Counted from the stretch's first letter, positions 11,593-25,455 are shown. The stretch is 64,000 nt of DNA from Thamnaconus septentrionalis (GCA_009823395.1 CM020507.1:13196001-13260000); one strand, 5' to 3'. Notes: generated by a model from the sequence alone, not told the origin. Numbers and translations: made by a program.

Positions 11593-13933
11593 TAAGTGTC
11601 AGCAGCTAAGACTGACACTAAGGTAGAAAATCCCGTAAAATGTCCTTCCTTTGCGTGTCACTGTGGTATCAATGAACAGCAGACTCATTTTCGTCTGCAC
11701 CCAAGCAAAATACCTCCAACCTCCAGGGGGCAGTGTAAACAATATAACAGAGACTGACATAAAGTGATTGTTATGAGAAGAAAAAAACACCAATACGGTC
11801 ACTAGACATTCACTAAACCAAGGAAACGGAAATTTCCATAAATGACCACAAAAACTGGACCAGACTTAGCCGTGTGTAACTTGGTGTTTTTAGTTTTTAC
11901 CTTAATATTCACAGGTGACTAATGCAAGTCATTATGTGTATGACTTAAAATCAATGATTTAACTCTAATTACATCTTTTATCTTTTGTCTTCCTGGGGTA
12001 AATCCCTCCCACCAGGAGCCTTGTGGCTTTAATGATATCATTCACGCTGTTAATGAGACAAATCTTCTTAATGGGTGGGAGAAGGACAGTGGCTATGCAT
12101 TACTGAGACTAATTGCATGCAATAGCACATGCTTAGAGTGGAGCAGACACCGGCGTAAGATCAGTTACATCACTTAATGAAAAAAAGACGGCGATATAGA
12201 ATCCTTTGCCAAGGGGCCACAATTAGAAGCGTGCCGTAGTTGTTCAGTGTCCCCTTTTAGGAAAATTTGAGGGGGGAAAAGTACAGCGACATCACAAAAG
12301 CAATTAAGGACATGCATTTGGTGAAATGAGCTCACACTGCGCCTGCGACAAAAACATGGAGGCGCTCACAAAAGCAGCTCGACTCATTGAAACACAAAGG
12401 AAGTTGGCGTCGCCAGGCAGCAGCGTTAATCAAAGGGCCGAGTTCCTCCCGCGGAAAGGAAGAGAAAAGGAGAGCTTGTTAAACACGTGTTTCATCCGGC
12501 CGGTGTCTGTCATGTTAGGCCACGTTTTTGCAAACTGTTAGATAAGATTTTAATTCTCAAAGATGAACAGGAACGATTAAAAAACAGGAAAATGAAAAGA
12601 GAGTCTTGGTAACTTCAGTTTGTGGGTTTAAGGTTGAAGCTGCAAGTTCAGCAAATGGTTTAAGGATGAAATAAAAGGGCAAGAAAATACTCAAAGGAAG
12701 CGAGACTCAAAGAACATTATTAAAGGGTTGGTGGCCAGATGGTTGGTTCAAACTGAGTTCTCGTGGTTATGCTAACCTAACCCTTAGTCTGATCCATTTC
12801 TGAATTCTTTTGAACAAGATTTTCAAACCCTAGTTTGTCATGCCTGACAGTGGGTCACACAGCAGCTTTTAGAAGAGAATTTTAGACAATCTAAGGGTTC
12901 TGATTGGCTACCTTCTTGTGAAAATATTGTGTTACCATTCCCATCTAATACTTGCGGTTTGGGGTACGTGCGTCTCTTAAAACAAAAGGTGTCTCCAACA
13001 AAAGGTTTGCAAGATGTGCCGAACACTACGCATCGAAACCTTGGTAATATTTCAACCTGCATGTCTAGAGATGTCAAACTAGGCAGGAAACTAAAAAAAA
13101 TGGTCTGACGTGCTGGAGCTGGAGCCTGAGAGACTCAAATCATTCAATCCTCGATCTCCTGCCTTGTTTTTTCATTCCATTTCATTTTCTATTTCCTACT
13201 TCCTCCTCTCCCTGTTTTTGGTCGTCTTTGGTGAGCCTTCATTCTGTCCTGACCCTTGCCTGTTTTCATCCTTTCTGATACTTTTGCTTCTTCTTTTTTC
13301 ATGCTCCTCCTCTGTAAGGCTGCTGGCCAGTATCAAGGTGTTTCTTATCCTTTCCCCGACAATTTTCCCAACCTCTCCTCCCCGCGTGTCCCTCCGTCTC
13401 TCGCTCCCTCCTGGTGTCCTCTCATTTTCATGCGGCTCACTGGGCAGCCATGCTCTGCGTCTTTATCGCTGTCTGTGGGAGAGGAGGCGGCCCGCTGCCA
13501 GCAACTAATGGACTTTTGGAAAACACAGACAGTTATGCATCGCCGTGTGGAGAACTGTGGAGAAAGCGGGAGAAAGGGAAGGATTTGGAGCGACGCCTAA
13601 GGGAGAGTGGTTTTTGAAGAGAGTCGGGTGGAAGACATCAGGTTGACACAGAGACAGAAGTTAAGGTTTTGATTCGACTGGAAGCTGTTAGCAATAATGA
13701 GATCTGCAACTCTCGGTTGTTTTGAGAAGAAAACAAAACAAAATGGCAGATCCACAATTTGCAAAGTCTTTGCCACTTAAGCGGCGTATCCACAAAGATG
13801 ACTAGACGGTCATTTTGCGTGAAATGTATGCAGTTTATGCAGTGTGTCCCAGTTGCGTGGGTTTTTCCAAAGGCTTTTAATTAGTCATGTGAGAGTCCTG
13901 AACCTGAATCTCTCAAAATTGAAGTCATTTTAC

Positions 13934-13947
13934 TGACTCATGAGTCA
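13934..13947. promoter_or_regulatory. Palindromic double AP-1 motif
   Basis: TGACTCATGAGTCA is a perfect 14-bp palindrome built from two overlapping AP-1 heptamers, TGACTCA and TGAGTCA. Another TGACTCA and a TGACTCG lie within about 80 bp downstream. AP-1 recognition of TGASTCA is established; function here is inference. Confidence 0.4.
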
Positions 13948-16900
13948 TGATTCCTCGGTTCTATTCAGTTGATCACTGACTTCCTCATGCCCCTGCCACC
14001 TGTACTGACTCAAATGACTCGAAACATCAATTGTTTGGTAAGCGACTCATATGAACCTGAGTTGCTGAAAATAATTGTTTCCCACCACTTGGTTTCATTT
14101 CCCCATCTACAGTATGGTACATTGTCAGTTAGCACCAGATGACTCACAGAATTCCAACAGATTCTAAAAGAACTGAGTTAAGCATTGGAGAGAGTTTTTA
14201 CACGAGCCATATTTAGTCGTGTCAAACTGGTGTCTTCCCTTTACATGGTTGGTTTGAACTGGTGCGAACACGGTCATCAAACTCAGCTCTGCAAACAAGC
14301 AGCTGGTTGAAGGGGTGGCCCTGATACACCTCCGTATAGTGAAACTTTGCTGTGGTCCATTTGTTTTGCTCTCATCACGTCACTATCAATCCGCATTGTT
14401 TGACCTAAATGAGGAATGTAAATGACGATATGAACTGTGACAGATGCTTAAATCAACACCTGCAGATGATTTATCATGGTGAAACGGCTCATTCCAGGTG
14501 TGGCGTCTGACAATCTCTCAGCTCACATTCCCAATGTATTCCCTTTAATTGGCATTTCCCACCGATTAAGGACTAAATTAGGCTCTTTGTTCTTGTTCCT
14601 ACATTAAGATGGAGAGCAGCTGCAATGTTGTTTGGGTGAGTGGGAGATTCATTCTCTCAGCCGGTGCACACCGCCGGTGTTTACTACAGCTGGACTATCA
14701 GAACTGCAGACAGCCTAAGAGGATGAGGAACATTGCTTAAGCTCCAAAACACACATTAATTCTCAGACTGGCATCCACCACTTTGCTACGGTCAGTTGCA
14801 GACACAAGTGCCACCGTAGATAAACTCACAGTTACTCTCTCTCAGTAGAAAAATATCTTTCAGTGCTTCGCTGCTCTCAGTCTGTGTCTAAGATGCACAA
14901 AAAATGTTTAGCCTTTTATATCCTTTCAATCTTTGTCTCTTGCATTTTTTCCTTCTTTTTGTAGGATTGTACATTTAATGCGTTTTTTTAATAATAAGCT
15001 ATTGTCATTTTTTGCATTTTTTCTGCTCTTAAGTTATACATGATGATAAAAATGAAATTAGTCACAGGGACTCTAAGCTGGCTTCTAGATTGGCTTTTGC
15101 GACAAAACCCACAATCTGGGCTGGTTTATCTGCTGTGATACTCCATCATCACGTGTATGCCGCACTTAAGTCTTTAAAACTTTGTAATCCTTCAGCAGCA
15201 CTGCTGCTCCCAAAGCACTTGTAAGTAGATGATAAAGGCACATGAGCGATCCATAGGGGTGTAATCACACTGCTGAATATTCATAGAAACCCATCAAGAC
15301 ATGAGTGATTGGTTGCGTTGAATGCACCCCCCCATCTTTCCCTCCCCCAGCCCAGAAGATTCTGAATAATGGAGGCGTCTTTGTAGAGCAAAGGAGCCAG
15401 CCGAAGCCTTGCTTCTAGCACATCGACCAAACTCCAACATATTTAGCAACACAATGTCCAGCCATGTCAACACAAGGCTTTTCATGTTTTCAAATCCTCG
15501 CTAATCGCACAACATGATGAGGTCCACCGGGTGTTAAACTGCAACCGGTCCCAATCGCTTTCCGACGTGGCGGTAAATAGCTGCTTTCCATAAGAACACT
15601 TGGTCTAAGCAGCTTTATTTTATCTGATAAAGCACTTCTGGGAAAAAAAAAAATAATATGGGAAAATAAAGTGCTGTAGCTTTGGGCTCAGCAGGTAAAC
15701 TGCCCCTGCTGTAATTTAAATCTCAAGTGGTTGGTGGTTGATGGCGCACAGAGCTGTCAGTGTCCGGTAGCGAAAGCAGAGATGTCTTCACCGCGCTCAC
15801 ACGGTCTTAAGGCAGAACCAGTCCGACTATGAGTCAAGCGTCCACAGCCGGGGAAAAGCCCGTGTTTTAGAGGTGAGGGTGGCAGGTTGCTCAGCGCTGA
15901 GCCGTCTTTTATTGAGCGATTTATCGTCCTCTTACATCCAGTTGAGCCTCTCCTCAGCCACTAATGCTGGTGTGGCCTGAGGTCTACCGTCACCTTACTG
16001 CTCTTTCCTTTGTGGCAATAACCATTAAAAAGAAAAGCAATATCCATGCTAACTAATTGTGGGTCACTTCTTTTTGGAGCTTTTTGAAACCAAACAAAAT
16101 AGAATAGCAGTGGGTCTATAGCAGTTAACCAATGATCTAATGCAGGAAACTATAACTAAGAACAATAACTAAATAAGAATTCTTGTAAACTGACATCTAT
16201 TATTTCGCTTCATTATATTATCAACACGCCGTTTACTAAAAGTAAAGGTGAAGGTGATTGATTGATTTGTTTTGAGGAAACAGTTGACTGAGCGCGATCG
16301 CAACAAGGTAGCGTGTGAAAGCTGCAACCTACTCACTCAACATGTTGAAAATCAAAGTCAAAGTAAAAAAGTGTGGAGTATAGAGAGAATGTATCTAGGA
16401 AAGTGTCTGGGAAAGTCTAGTGTGCTTGTTAACTCCTCTAACAATGATGTAAAAGTTTTATTGCCTTTGAATTCAACTTCAAGCCAGATGACTGCAACGT
16501 CTAAAGTATAATTGAATTTAGATTTTTCCACGTTTCATCTTTTCTTTTTTTTTCTTATTTAGCTGAATAAGTGAAGTGCAACAGGAGATTTTCTTTTTTA
16601 CTACCCACGTCATGTTCAGGCACAATTCAATAGGTGTGGATGACTGAGAGGCAACGGGGGAGTTCAGTGTTGACGTCACTGTTTGTCTAGGAATTGTGAA
16701 TAAAGGATGTATTGGCAGCTGGCATATAAATATATTCCAACCGCGTTGCAAAAACTCATTAATCATGTGCCAGTGTTTGTGGATGATCGGCTCTGCAGTG
16801 AAGAACTGCGGCTGTGCGTCAGGCAGCCGCGCTAACTGATAGCAAGGTTTTCGCTCTGATGTTAGGTCTGCGTTTGAACTTATCGACGTTCACCGGCATT

Positions 16901-19900
16901 TTGGAGTCTTCCGGGTGTTTTTGTTGTGTGTCAATACATTTGAATACACATAGTAGGACTGAGGTGCAGTGACTGAAATTGAAGAGATCTGAAAGTGAAT
17001 CTGTCTCTATAGTTCTCCCAGGGTTCCAATTAAAAAGTTAAAGATATGAGCTCTTAACTTTGTGTCCAGCCACTGAAATGTCTTCCAATGCGTTCCAGTG
17101 TTTTCCACTGGCATTCATTCCTCCACTGGCTGTAGAGGGTCTATGCTGGGACCACTCGGTGCCAGAATGCACCCCTCTTCAGGACTTTCTGATCTTGGAG
17201 AAGCGCTTTGGCATCTAAGATGTGGAAACCAGGAGAAATCTGGGATGCCGACTGTGTTTGGAGGCTGCCGACGGTTGTGCGGGATGTCAGTGAGGCAGCT
17301 CGCTGTGCTTTTGGAAGTTCTGCAACATTCATCACGTCTTTTTGAAACCGAATGAATTAGTTAGTAAAAACCTTTATGGCATCTACTGAGCGTTCTTCCC
17401 AAGCAAAAAACTCAACTAAATAATTTTTTTTGGTGAATAATAAATTATGTTAAAAACTACACATCTCTACCTCTTCTACTCATACAAAGCTATAATAAAG
17501 TGCAATAATTATCCTTCATTGTGTTTGGGAATTAAGAATAGATTTGATGGGAGCATGGAAAAGCCTTTAGTGTTGGTCCAAATAAAAATGGCAGCAAACC
17601 CTTCAAGTCTTTTTTTTTCCATCTAGTGAAATGTCACCATTTAAGAGCTGCTACAAAAAGGAAAAACACAGTTGTGATGTGTGCCGGGCTTTGTTTGCCC
17701 ATCCCTACCCTCCCAAAAAAAAAAATCATTAAAATGTTTAATTCCCTTGTTTTTTTCCAGCAAATTAGCATTTAAGCTTCCAGAATGGTGCTTCCCAACA
17801 GGGTTGGTGGTCTCATAATACAGGCCGCTGGGGTTCAGTAATCCAGGCTTAAAGCAGCGGACGGATCTTCCACGTTGAGAGGGTCAAGGTTGTAGACATG
17901 GTTATTTACTCCGCTGATGTGCGTTAAGCGGCTGGAGACAGGGGGCGCACAAGCAGTGAAGTGAAGACATTTTGCTCTTGTTTAATTTTTTTGTTTTTAT
18001 TTTTGTTGTTGTTGGAAAAACCTATTTGAATCCTACATCAACTCTTTAAATAAAGTTTGAAAAAAGCTGACATTCAGCTCACTCTACCTTATCTTAAAAT
18101 GACAGTGATTTTTTATTTTTTTTTGCTTGTTTGTTTTTTTAACATTTAACTTGGTGCTCACATCTGTCTGTCTCTCAGTTGTCACCATCTGCGTCTGTCA
18201 CGGGCAGATATCTCTACCCCCTCCTCCGCCAGCCGAGTGTCTCCTGCTGCTCTGCGAACTCGACGACGCTCGGTTTTCCGTTTGTTGGCTTTTCTTTAAA
18301 CAGAAGATCAAAGAACTTCAGAGTGATTAAATGCTAAATATGAAAGATGGATCTGCATGCATCAGTGTGGCTCCTGGCTTCGTGAGTGGCTTTGGTTTTG
18401 CCTTAATGACGGCGGAGCAGGGAAACTCTCGGAGGCTGAGGTCAAAGGCCGCATTTTTGCATTTTTGACATGTTGGATTTTCATCAAGAGAGAACTCTAA
18501 TCTAAGCAACTTGTTCTTGTGCTGCGCAACAACAAGCGCAGGTAGCACATCACACGGCCGACTGATTTCAATCCAGCTGTTGCCGACTCGCTAGTAATTG
18601 CCAGTCTTGTTCTTTTTTTTTTCTAAACCGGCAGATGAATAAATTACAGTCCAACTATATTGACATGCCCTTTTAATTATGTTCCTGCAGGGTGGAACAG
18701 ATTCTTGTACAAGCTGATTCATGCTAAACTTTGTTGTCAATACTTTTCACAAGTACGCAACGACAATTTCCAGCACTTCAAAGAAAGCGGCGTCGGGGCC
18801 CTTTGAATGACATCTTCTGTTTCCGCAGCGGAGGATGTTGATTTAAACCTGCATCAGCTCTGAGACGCCAGCGACAACACTCTAGCAGGCTTGTAAGAAC
18901 CGTTATATAACTCGTGTACAATAAATAAATGAACACACCCGGTATTTCTTATATTATAGAATGCATATGCGAGACTGCTACCACATGTGTTACCAAGCAA
19001 CCAGCGCACAAATGATCTGAGGGAGTGAGAAAAAAAACCTCAACATGAGTTTTTGCAGAGCCTTCGCGGTGTCGCACTCGGCTCTCGGCACTGTTGACGC
19101 AGTGGTGGATGGGAGGGCTGGGAACCCGTCGCTGATGCTAACTCAGCAACGGGCCACCAGGATTTACTGGTAATCCCGGTTTCCATGGAGATCATCACAA
19201 AGCTACAATCAGATATAACTGTATAACTGCTGGATATTTGATCTCTTTGCAACAATTCGTGTTAAGCCTTGGAGATGATTGTGATGTGGTGAAAATTCCA
19301 GTAGAATGACAGCCGGTCTGCCACCTACAACCATGTTTAACTTGTTCACAGTCAATTCTGAAGCTCAGGTTGAACCTCAGCTAGTCGTCTTCATCGCACC
19401 AGCATGTCTGAATGCACTGGATGTTGTACCTAATAATGTGGCCGGGGAATATACAGTGAATAGCTGAGGTGTGTGTTTAAATGAATGATCCTTTGACACT
19501 TCAATGTAACTGGCATTAAAACTAATTTTTTTACGCATTCTTGCATTATCCTGATAGAGCGGCACCAAACCTCTGCTGACGTGCAACGCATTAAAAATAA
19601 CGCAGTCGTCTTTCGCCAGCTTCCCCAAATGATTCAGCCCTACTTTTGTGTCTCCACGGTTCACGCGGTTCATGAAAAAAGCAAGGCTGATTCACACTTT
19701 TCAATGGCAAAACAAATATGACAAGATTTTATTATGGAAGTGGAATAATACGAAAGATGGAAAAAAAAATAACTGAAAAATAATAAATTCTCTGCCAGAT
19801 CCCATTAGGGGTGGCATCTTAGTTTTGGCTCACTGATCCGCCTCAGATGATCCGTCTCTCCAACATCTGTTTCCAATTACTCCTGTTTTCTACTATCACA

Positions 19901-22000
19901 TCTCTCATCGGCTTAACGGGGGTCTGAGCAAAGATTTGAATACGACGTGGCAATCGGCGATTCATTTCTCCATTTTTGCCTCTTTTTTTTTTTCTTTCCA
20001 CCGCACCCTTCTCCTCCTTCTTCCGGAATGGAACAAAGAGGAATAATGACAGTCAGGGATAATTAAACAACAGAGAAAACAGAGGAGATGGGAACGAAGG
20101 AGTTGTCAGATTGGGTCTCGCGGGACGGAGCAGGCAGTCGGAAAAAAGGCGTCGCAAGGGATTGATGCCACCTGCATGCCGAGCTTTTATCATGTGACAT
20201 CTGGCCATCAGCGGCTCTGTCTGTTGCGCCTCTCGGAGGGGTGAGATGATTGATCACGGGCCGTGAGAAAATAGCAAGTAAAGCGTCCTTGACTGCGGCG
20301 ATGGCAAAGGAATCGGGCTCCACGGCGCCGTACACTCTGGCGCCATTCGTCAGGCTGCAACTTTTGCCCGTCTGCTCTCATTTAACATGTGATGTATACA
20401 GTCTGTAGGCAGCTTCACTAGTCATCACCTGAGGCTCAGCATCAGCAGACCCAAATGACTTTTGATGGACCGGAATGTGTGGGTAGCGAAGGTGAGCTAT
20501 GATTGGGAAGTGAGTGCAGCGTGTGCCCCAACAAAAAGCCATATATCTGTTTTAAATAAAGTTAGAATTTTAAAAAAAAACCTCCACAACAGACTTCCAT
20601 CTCCACTCGGAGCGACAGTAGCCAGCTTAGCTCACAATCTCCTCTTTGTGCCCAGGTTTCGCTTCGTTTTTCTAGTCGCTTCTAGTTTACTACTGCTATT
20701 CCTCTGCATCACTTTTAAATCCTTCTTCAGTGTCGTCAACACATCACACCCCCAGCCCAGCCAGGTGTGAGAGATGCAGACTGACGCTACATCTTTAACC
20801 GGCTAAATGTATCAACTCGAAGCCCCCAGCCCACCTCGGTTGCATTCAAACAGAGCAATATGGCTAAATGGGGGATGAAAACCACCTCGATGGACATGAA
20901 TAGAAGCCATTAGTGATAAATGCTGTGTTAGCTGTGCTCTTACTAATGTAAAGATCGGGTCAAGGCAGGAAAAAAGGCTAAACATTGGAAAAGACCCACT
21001 TTAGTTGCACAGCACCGTCTGGTACCACCAGAAATTTGGAAACCGTAAAATCCTGTAAATGATCTTCATGTCATTGTAATTTTTCTCATTCTGATTTTTG
21101 TAATTTTTCCTCCTACCCCATCCACTACTGAGAATCCTCAGGCACTCAGAACAATGAAATTAGTTCCCTAATGACATTAAAGCCTTTTTGATGCTGCAAA
21201 TCATTGCGTAAAGGCGAGACTACTTGCACTACCAGACACACTGGCAAATAGCTTTCGCGCATAACAGAAGCAATCACAATGTGTTTTGCAATATACTGTA
21301 CATTCTCCGGACAGGAGGAATTTGACTAATTATGTCTGTGAGTGAGTGATTGAGTGAGTGGCACGCCAACATCAAAACCTGAGCCTTAATGACTGTAAAA
21401 TGAACAAATGATAAGGTGCCGATCCATCCTGTCTTGCAGTTGGACTGTAACCGCAAGTACAACAACAAGAAATGGATTGTGTATTTGCATTATCATTTTC
21501 ATCTGGGTTTCTTTGGAAACAGAATTAAATCCCACTTCATATCCGCCACATCCACTTTAAGAGAATCTGTCCTTCCTTCCGCATCCGCATGCAGAGCACG
21601 GAAGAAGCTCTCTGCTGTGATTGATTTGCTTGCTCCTAATCTTATCCTTATTCAAATCTTCACATGTCTGCAGGAAGCCTGCAAACACACTCTGGGTGTG
21701 ATATATTTTGCTGTGGGCCAGACTCATTGCAACACTCTGATTTTTCTGTTGAGTCCCAAACAAAGAGAAGGGAAAAATAAAGAAGGCGCAGTTCGCCTCC
21801 CCGATACGTGGACTCGACCTCTTGTGGGTCTTTAAGGATTTATAGGAGCTGTTGGAGTCGGACGGATGCAAAGGTGGAGACAAGTGAGGTTTATAAAGTG
21901 GGGCTGCAGTCATCTGGTGCTTGTGGCCAGAAATGTAAAGTAATAAGAATTGATGCGTGTATGTCGGTGCGCGAGTGGCCCAGATCATTGTAGTCATTGA

Positions 22001-22198
22001 AGCGTTGAGTTGAAGATGACTGAACTTCTCTCTTGGCTACTCCAAGACACTTCAGCTTTCATTCATGAGGCGTCTTCACCTCAGAACTAAAGGTTCTTCA
22101 GATGCAAAAGGTTTCTTCACTGAAGAAGCCTTTTGTACGAAAGGTGAAACATCTTCAAGCAGCCAAGAAAGGAGTCCAGACGCCTTCAACTCAATGCT
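22001..22198. mobile_element. Foldback MITE-like repeat, about 198 bp
   Basis: The left arm begins AGCGTTGAGTTGAAG and the right arm ends CTTCAACTCAATGCT, which pair as inverted repeats. Pairing continues imperfectly over about 65 bp per arm (TCTTGGCT near 22034 against AGCCAAGA near 22161). The centre has the near-palindromic TTCTTCACTGAAGAA. Nearly the whole unit could fold into a hairpin. From general familiarity with fish genomes this resembles a very common teleost repeat, but the family name was not confirmed. Confidence 0.7.
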
Positions 22199-23436
22199 TA
22201 AAGAATCAGACGTGAGTTTGTCTCGGGGCTCAGATCACATCACGTCTTCAATCTGTACATGTTTTTTCTCTTTTCTTTACCCTAACTCAAACAAATCACA
22301 ATCAAAGGAGACTGATGCAAGAAACACAGATGCAGAGGTGCGAGGACAGAGTTTAGAGCTGATTGGAACTACAGTCGGAGAGATAGAGTTTGATGACGCA
22401 ACCGCAGAACTGAAAGCCGCCTTTAAGTTCAGTCCTCAGCCAGTTTGTAAATTTAAAGTCAGACACACTCCATGTGTAGACGTGTCCATTTGTAAAGCGT
22501 TGCACTGGTGTGCGACAATATCGTCGTGGCAATCAGTCGTCGATAGACTGAAGCTAGCAAGTCTCAGCCAGTTAGCGCTTAATCACCCTGACACCACAAC
22601 CTGTTCTCGAGGACAGAGCGGACAAAGTGGACTTTTGTTTCGCTTATTATCTTAATGGTGAAAAGCTGTTTTCTGCCTTAAAGGTAAGTTGGACGCCCAA
22701 ACGAAGTGAAATATCTTGCGTCACGCAGAAACTCCCACATCTGAAGGTTTAACTCGCTGGTCTGCTCTTCTGAAGCTCAGTTCCCCTCACACGTGAAACA
22801 CTTTGCACCAGGCGCGTCGAGGCTAAGTGCTGAGCATTTAAGAAACCGACTCGGCACCGGGGGCCGATTTGTAATATGTGATTTTAGGAGTGTTTTGTAA
22901 TCTGGGATGTAATTTATGGATGAGAGGGGTTGAAGTTTGAGTATGTTTAAATTTGAAGTTCCAAGGAATCCTCCAGTCCATCTCGGGCGTCGGGTGCACT
23001 AGAGGGAATCCTTCTGAGAGCAGAAGAGAGATGAGAAAGTGGACCCTGGAGTAGTTTTTAGCCATTTTGAAGTTTGAGCATGGCTAGACTCTGAAGGCAG
23101 ACTGCTTGAACTATGGATGAGATAGACAGACCTCTTTAAACCTGCCTCCACTCTCCACTCGGCCTGCTCCTGCAATATAATTGGAAAGCGCCGTCGAGAG
23201 TGGTTTATAAGTCGGCAGTTACTTTGAAGAGTGACCGCATGCATGGGGCGCATATAGGTGGCTTTTCATCGGCCGCCAGCAGTCCTCAGAGCTGACCTTC
23301 CACCCCAATATTTGTTTGCGCACTTTGCTTCACCTGGCTGATCACGAGGAAAGTGGACTTAGATTGTTTTGCTCAGACTTTGTAGGGGGGAGGGGCACTG
23401 CGTTATGTGTATGTTGCCATCATGTCAGTATGGACC

Positions 23437-23462
23437 AAAAAAAAAAAAAAAAAAAAAAAAAA
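23437..23462. repeat. Poly(A) tract
   Basis: A homopolymer of about 24 A. No retroposon body was recognised directly upstream. Confidence 0.9.
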
Positions 23463-24988
23463 CAACTTAGGACAGTTTCCAATATTGGTTTGAATCCATC
23501 CCAAAGCGAAGGAATAGTGCTCTGAGGGCAGAAGAGAGTCCAACTGTAGGAACAAGGTGTACCAGATGAAGCGGCCAGCGGATCGATATTGAGACGTTCA
23601 AAATAAAAGATTGAACATCCTACTGACTTTCTATGCAGGTTGACTGACTGCATGCACAGCATGGGATGCACAGCTTTGTTCTCAAACACTGCAACTCTCC
23701 ACACTCCTGAGAGGAGCTCAGCTTCTGTTGCATTTTCAGTAACTCTTAACTTAGATACATACGTACTGTGACGAAAAAAGTCATCATCAAAATTAAATGA
23801 TTTGATTTTTTTTAATTTTTTATCGTCTTAATGTAGATATTTTCATTCATGCTCATTTCCTTTGAATTTAGCCCATGATCCTCCCAATTTAAAGGCATTG
23901 ATTGAAAAGCAATAAAAAACTGTTCTTCAAAGTAATGACGTATTCTTTACCCTCCTTTTGAGGTTGTAAAGAGCAGAATGAACCATTCTAACATTCTAAT
24001 TCCCTGCGGTGAATTACACACACACACACACACGGACACACGGACACGCACAGACCTAGTTTGCTAGACAACAGACTGTGAAATTACCCAATCAGAGGCT
24101 ATTATTGGTGCTCAGAAATTAGTAATTGCACAAAGGTGATTCTGTCACACACACTTACATTCACACACACAAAGACAGAGGGCTATGGCATTTTTTTAAA
24201 AGCTTAATTATTTTTGTTTGTGTGTATGTGCACCGACTAGGGTGAATTCTTTGGAAGTTATCTGTAAGTGAATGTCATGGCAAAGTTGCTTTTTCTCATA
24301 TTTTCATTATCGTAGTTAAAGATCTTAAGATTTATTTCAAAATGATGACAACTTCGTGTTTATCGAGATCCCACCAGTCCCCGTCGATATCTTTTTGTTC
24401 TGCTCTTGAGTGCAGGCTGCAAACCCCAGGCGGACACTGACCAAGGACAAGGGTATAAAAACATTTCCAACTGGTGCAGTAAAAGCTGCTCACCTCACAG
24501 CAATTGCATTGTGAAGTGGAAAATGCCATTTTACTGTGCCTTATGAGCTTGTTTTTGTAAACCACCACTGTGGCGGCTATGCTAACCGCACCCGTAGACC
24601 ACTGCTGTGGTGTCTAGGCTTAATCGTGCTTGCCAGTGATGCATCTCAATCATCCGGGCTTTATGCTATCATAAAAACATGACCTTCTGAAACTCTAAAG
24701 CTGTTATGCTGATTGCCGAGGTCAGCTAATTGAAGATAGAGGGGACCGAAGCAGAAGCAGAGAGTTTTGACCAAGGCACAAAAGGAAAGCGGTGAAAAGG
24801 AGAGGTCTGGTGCACTTTCAACAGTGCTGGCCTTCATCAGGCAGTGAATGTTTGTGGTTGAATGGAGCTAAACCTACGTTTCATTGCGAATGAAAGAGAA
24901 TCCTCAGTAGTTCAGCAGACTGTTAGTGGCGGAGGAAGGTGCCCTCGTCACGTCATATAAACTCATATTTTGCCTTCCCATTCTCCAG

Positions 24989-25155
24989 GTGAAGTACGGC
25001 CATTTCGGTTTCGTCTGGGACGCAGCAGTGCTGGAGTACATCGCCAACAATGACGAGGACTGCTCCTTCTACACCGTGAGCAACAACGCACCAGACCGCG
25101 GCTATGGCATCGCCATGCAGCACGGGAGCCCCTACCGGGACATTTTCTCCCAAAG
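24989..25155 (+). CDS. grid2: grid2 exon, distal S2 ligand-binding lobe of GluD2
   Basis: This exon encodes 55 codons plus two bases, starting [20 protein letters not shown] and ending [11 protein letters not shown](R). It is the C-terminal part of the extracellular S2 lobe, where D-serine/glycine binds in delta receptors. The VKYG...[10 protein letters not shown] and [16 protein letters not shown] blocks are diagnostic of GluD2. The splice acceptor is TTCTCCAG|GTG (phase 0) and the donor AG|GTGAGT is consensus (phase 2). The split Arg codon is completed by the first base of the exon at 41560. GluD1 diverges in the following exon, which supports grid2 over grid1. It is partial at the gene level, since upstream exons are outside the window. 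Confidence 0.96.
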
Positions 25156-25163
25156 GTGAGTCA

Positions 25164-25171
25164 TGCAAATA
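25164..25171 (+). promoter_or_regulatory. Octamer-like ATGCAAAT just inside the intron
   Basis: The POU-factor octamer ATGCAAAT lies 8 bases after the donor of the 24989-25155 exon. It is a perfect motif match, but an isolated octamer is expected by chance about once per 33 kb per two strands, so its significance is low. Confidence 0.2.
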
Positions 25172-25224
25172 AAACAATGACAACAGTGGCTTTTATTTTA
25201 TTCAAGGGCGCACAAATCTGATGG

Positions 25225-25455
25225 GAAGGACATTTTTTTTCACTCCCAGCTTTGCGTACCTCAGTGTTGTTTTTGAGGGTTTTCCATGGGGAGATGTCCC
25301 TTAGATGGTGCAACTTCCTCCCACGGTCCAAAGACACGCGTTAGGCTAGTTAGCAACTCTAGACTGTGTGTAGGTGTGAAGCATAAGTGTGGATGGTTGT
25401 GCAGGAGAGTGGAGGAGGTGCGGTGATAGAAAATGGATGGATAGGGTGAATGAAT
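25225..25455 (+). repeat. Truncated copy of the SINE-like family
   Basis: It carries the body wording CTTCCTCCCACGGTCCAAAG, then a GTGTAGGTGTGAA block, and ends in an ATGGATGGATA tail. These blocks are in the same order as the intact copy at 33314-33795. The head is degraded. Confidence 0.65.

Larger units (their letters stand above)
1..24988 (+). other. grid2: 3' part of a large grid2 intron
   Basis: Everything upstream of the first recognised exon is read as one grid2 intron. No open frame here matches the GluD family pieces that should precede the exon (M1-M3 pore, most of S2), so the preceding exon must lie outside the window. The intron ends in a standard acceptor (pyrimidine-rich, then CAG at 24986-24988). 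Blocks such as 1-2900, 3020-3780, 10050-13900, 14120-21990 and 22200-24988 hold only unique-looking noncoding DNA, short stop-bounded frames and scattered simple repeats. Named elements inside it are listed separately. Confidence 0.85.

Noticed and set aside
21416..21997. Overlapping + and - strand frames of about 140-146 residues
   Set aside because: No similarity, no codon bias and no splice context. They are chance frames in intron sequence.
22065..22655. 196-residue + strand open frame
   Set aside because: Its start lies inside the foldback repeat, no domain is recognised, third-position bias is absent, and there are no splice or promoter signals.
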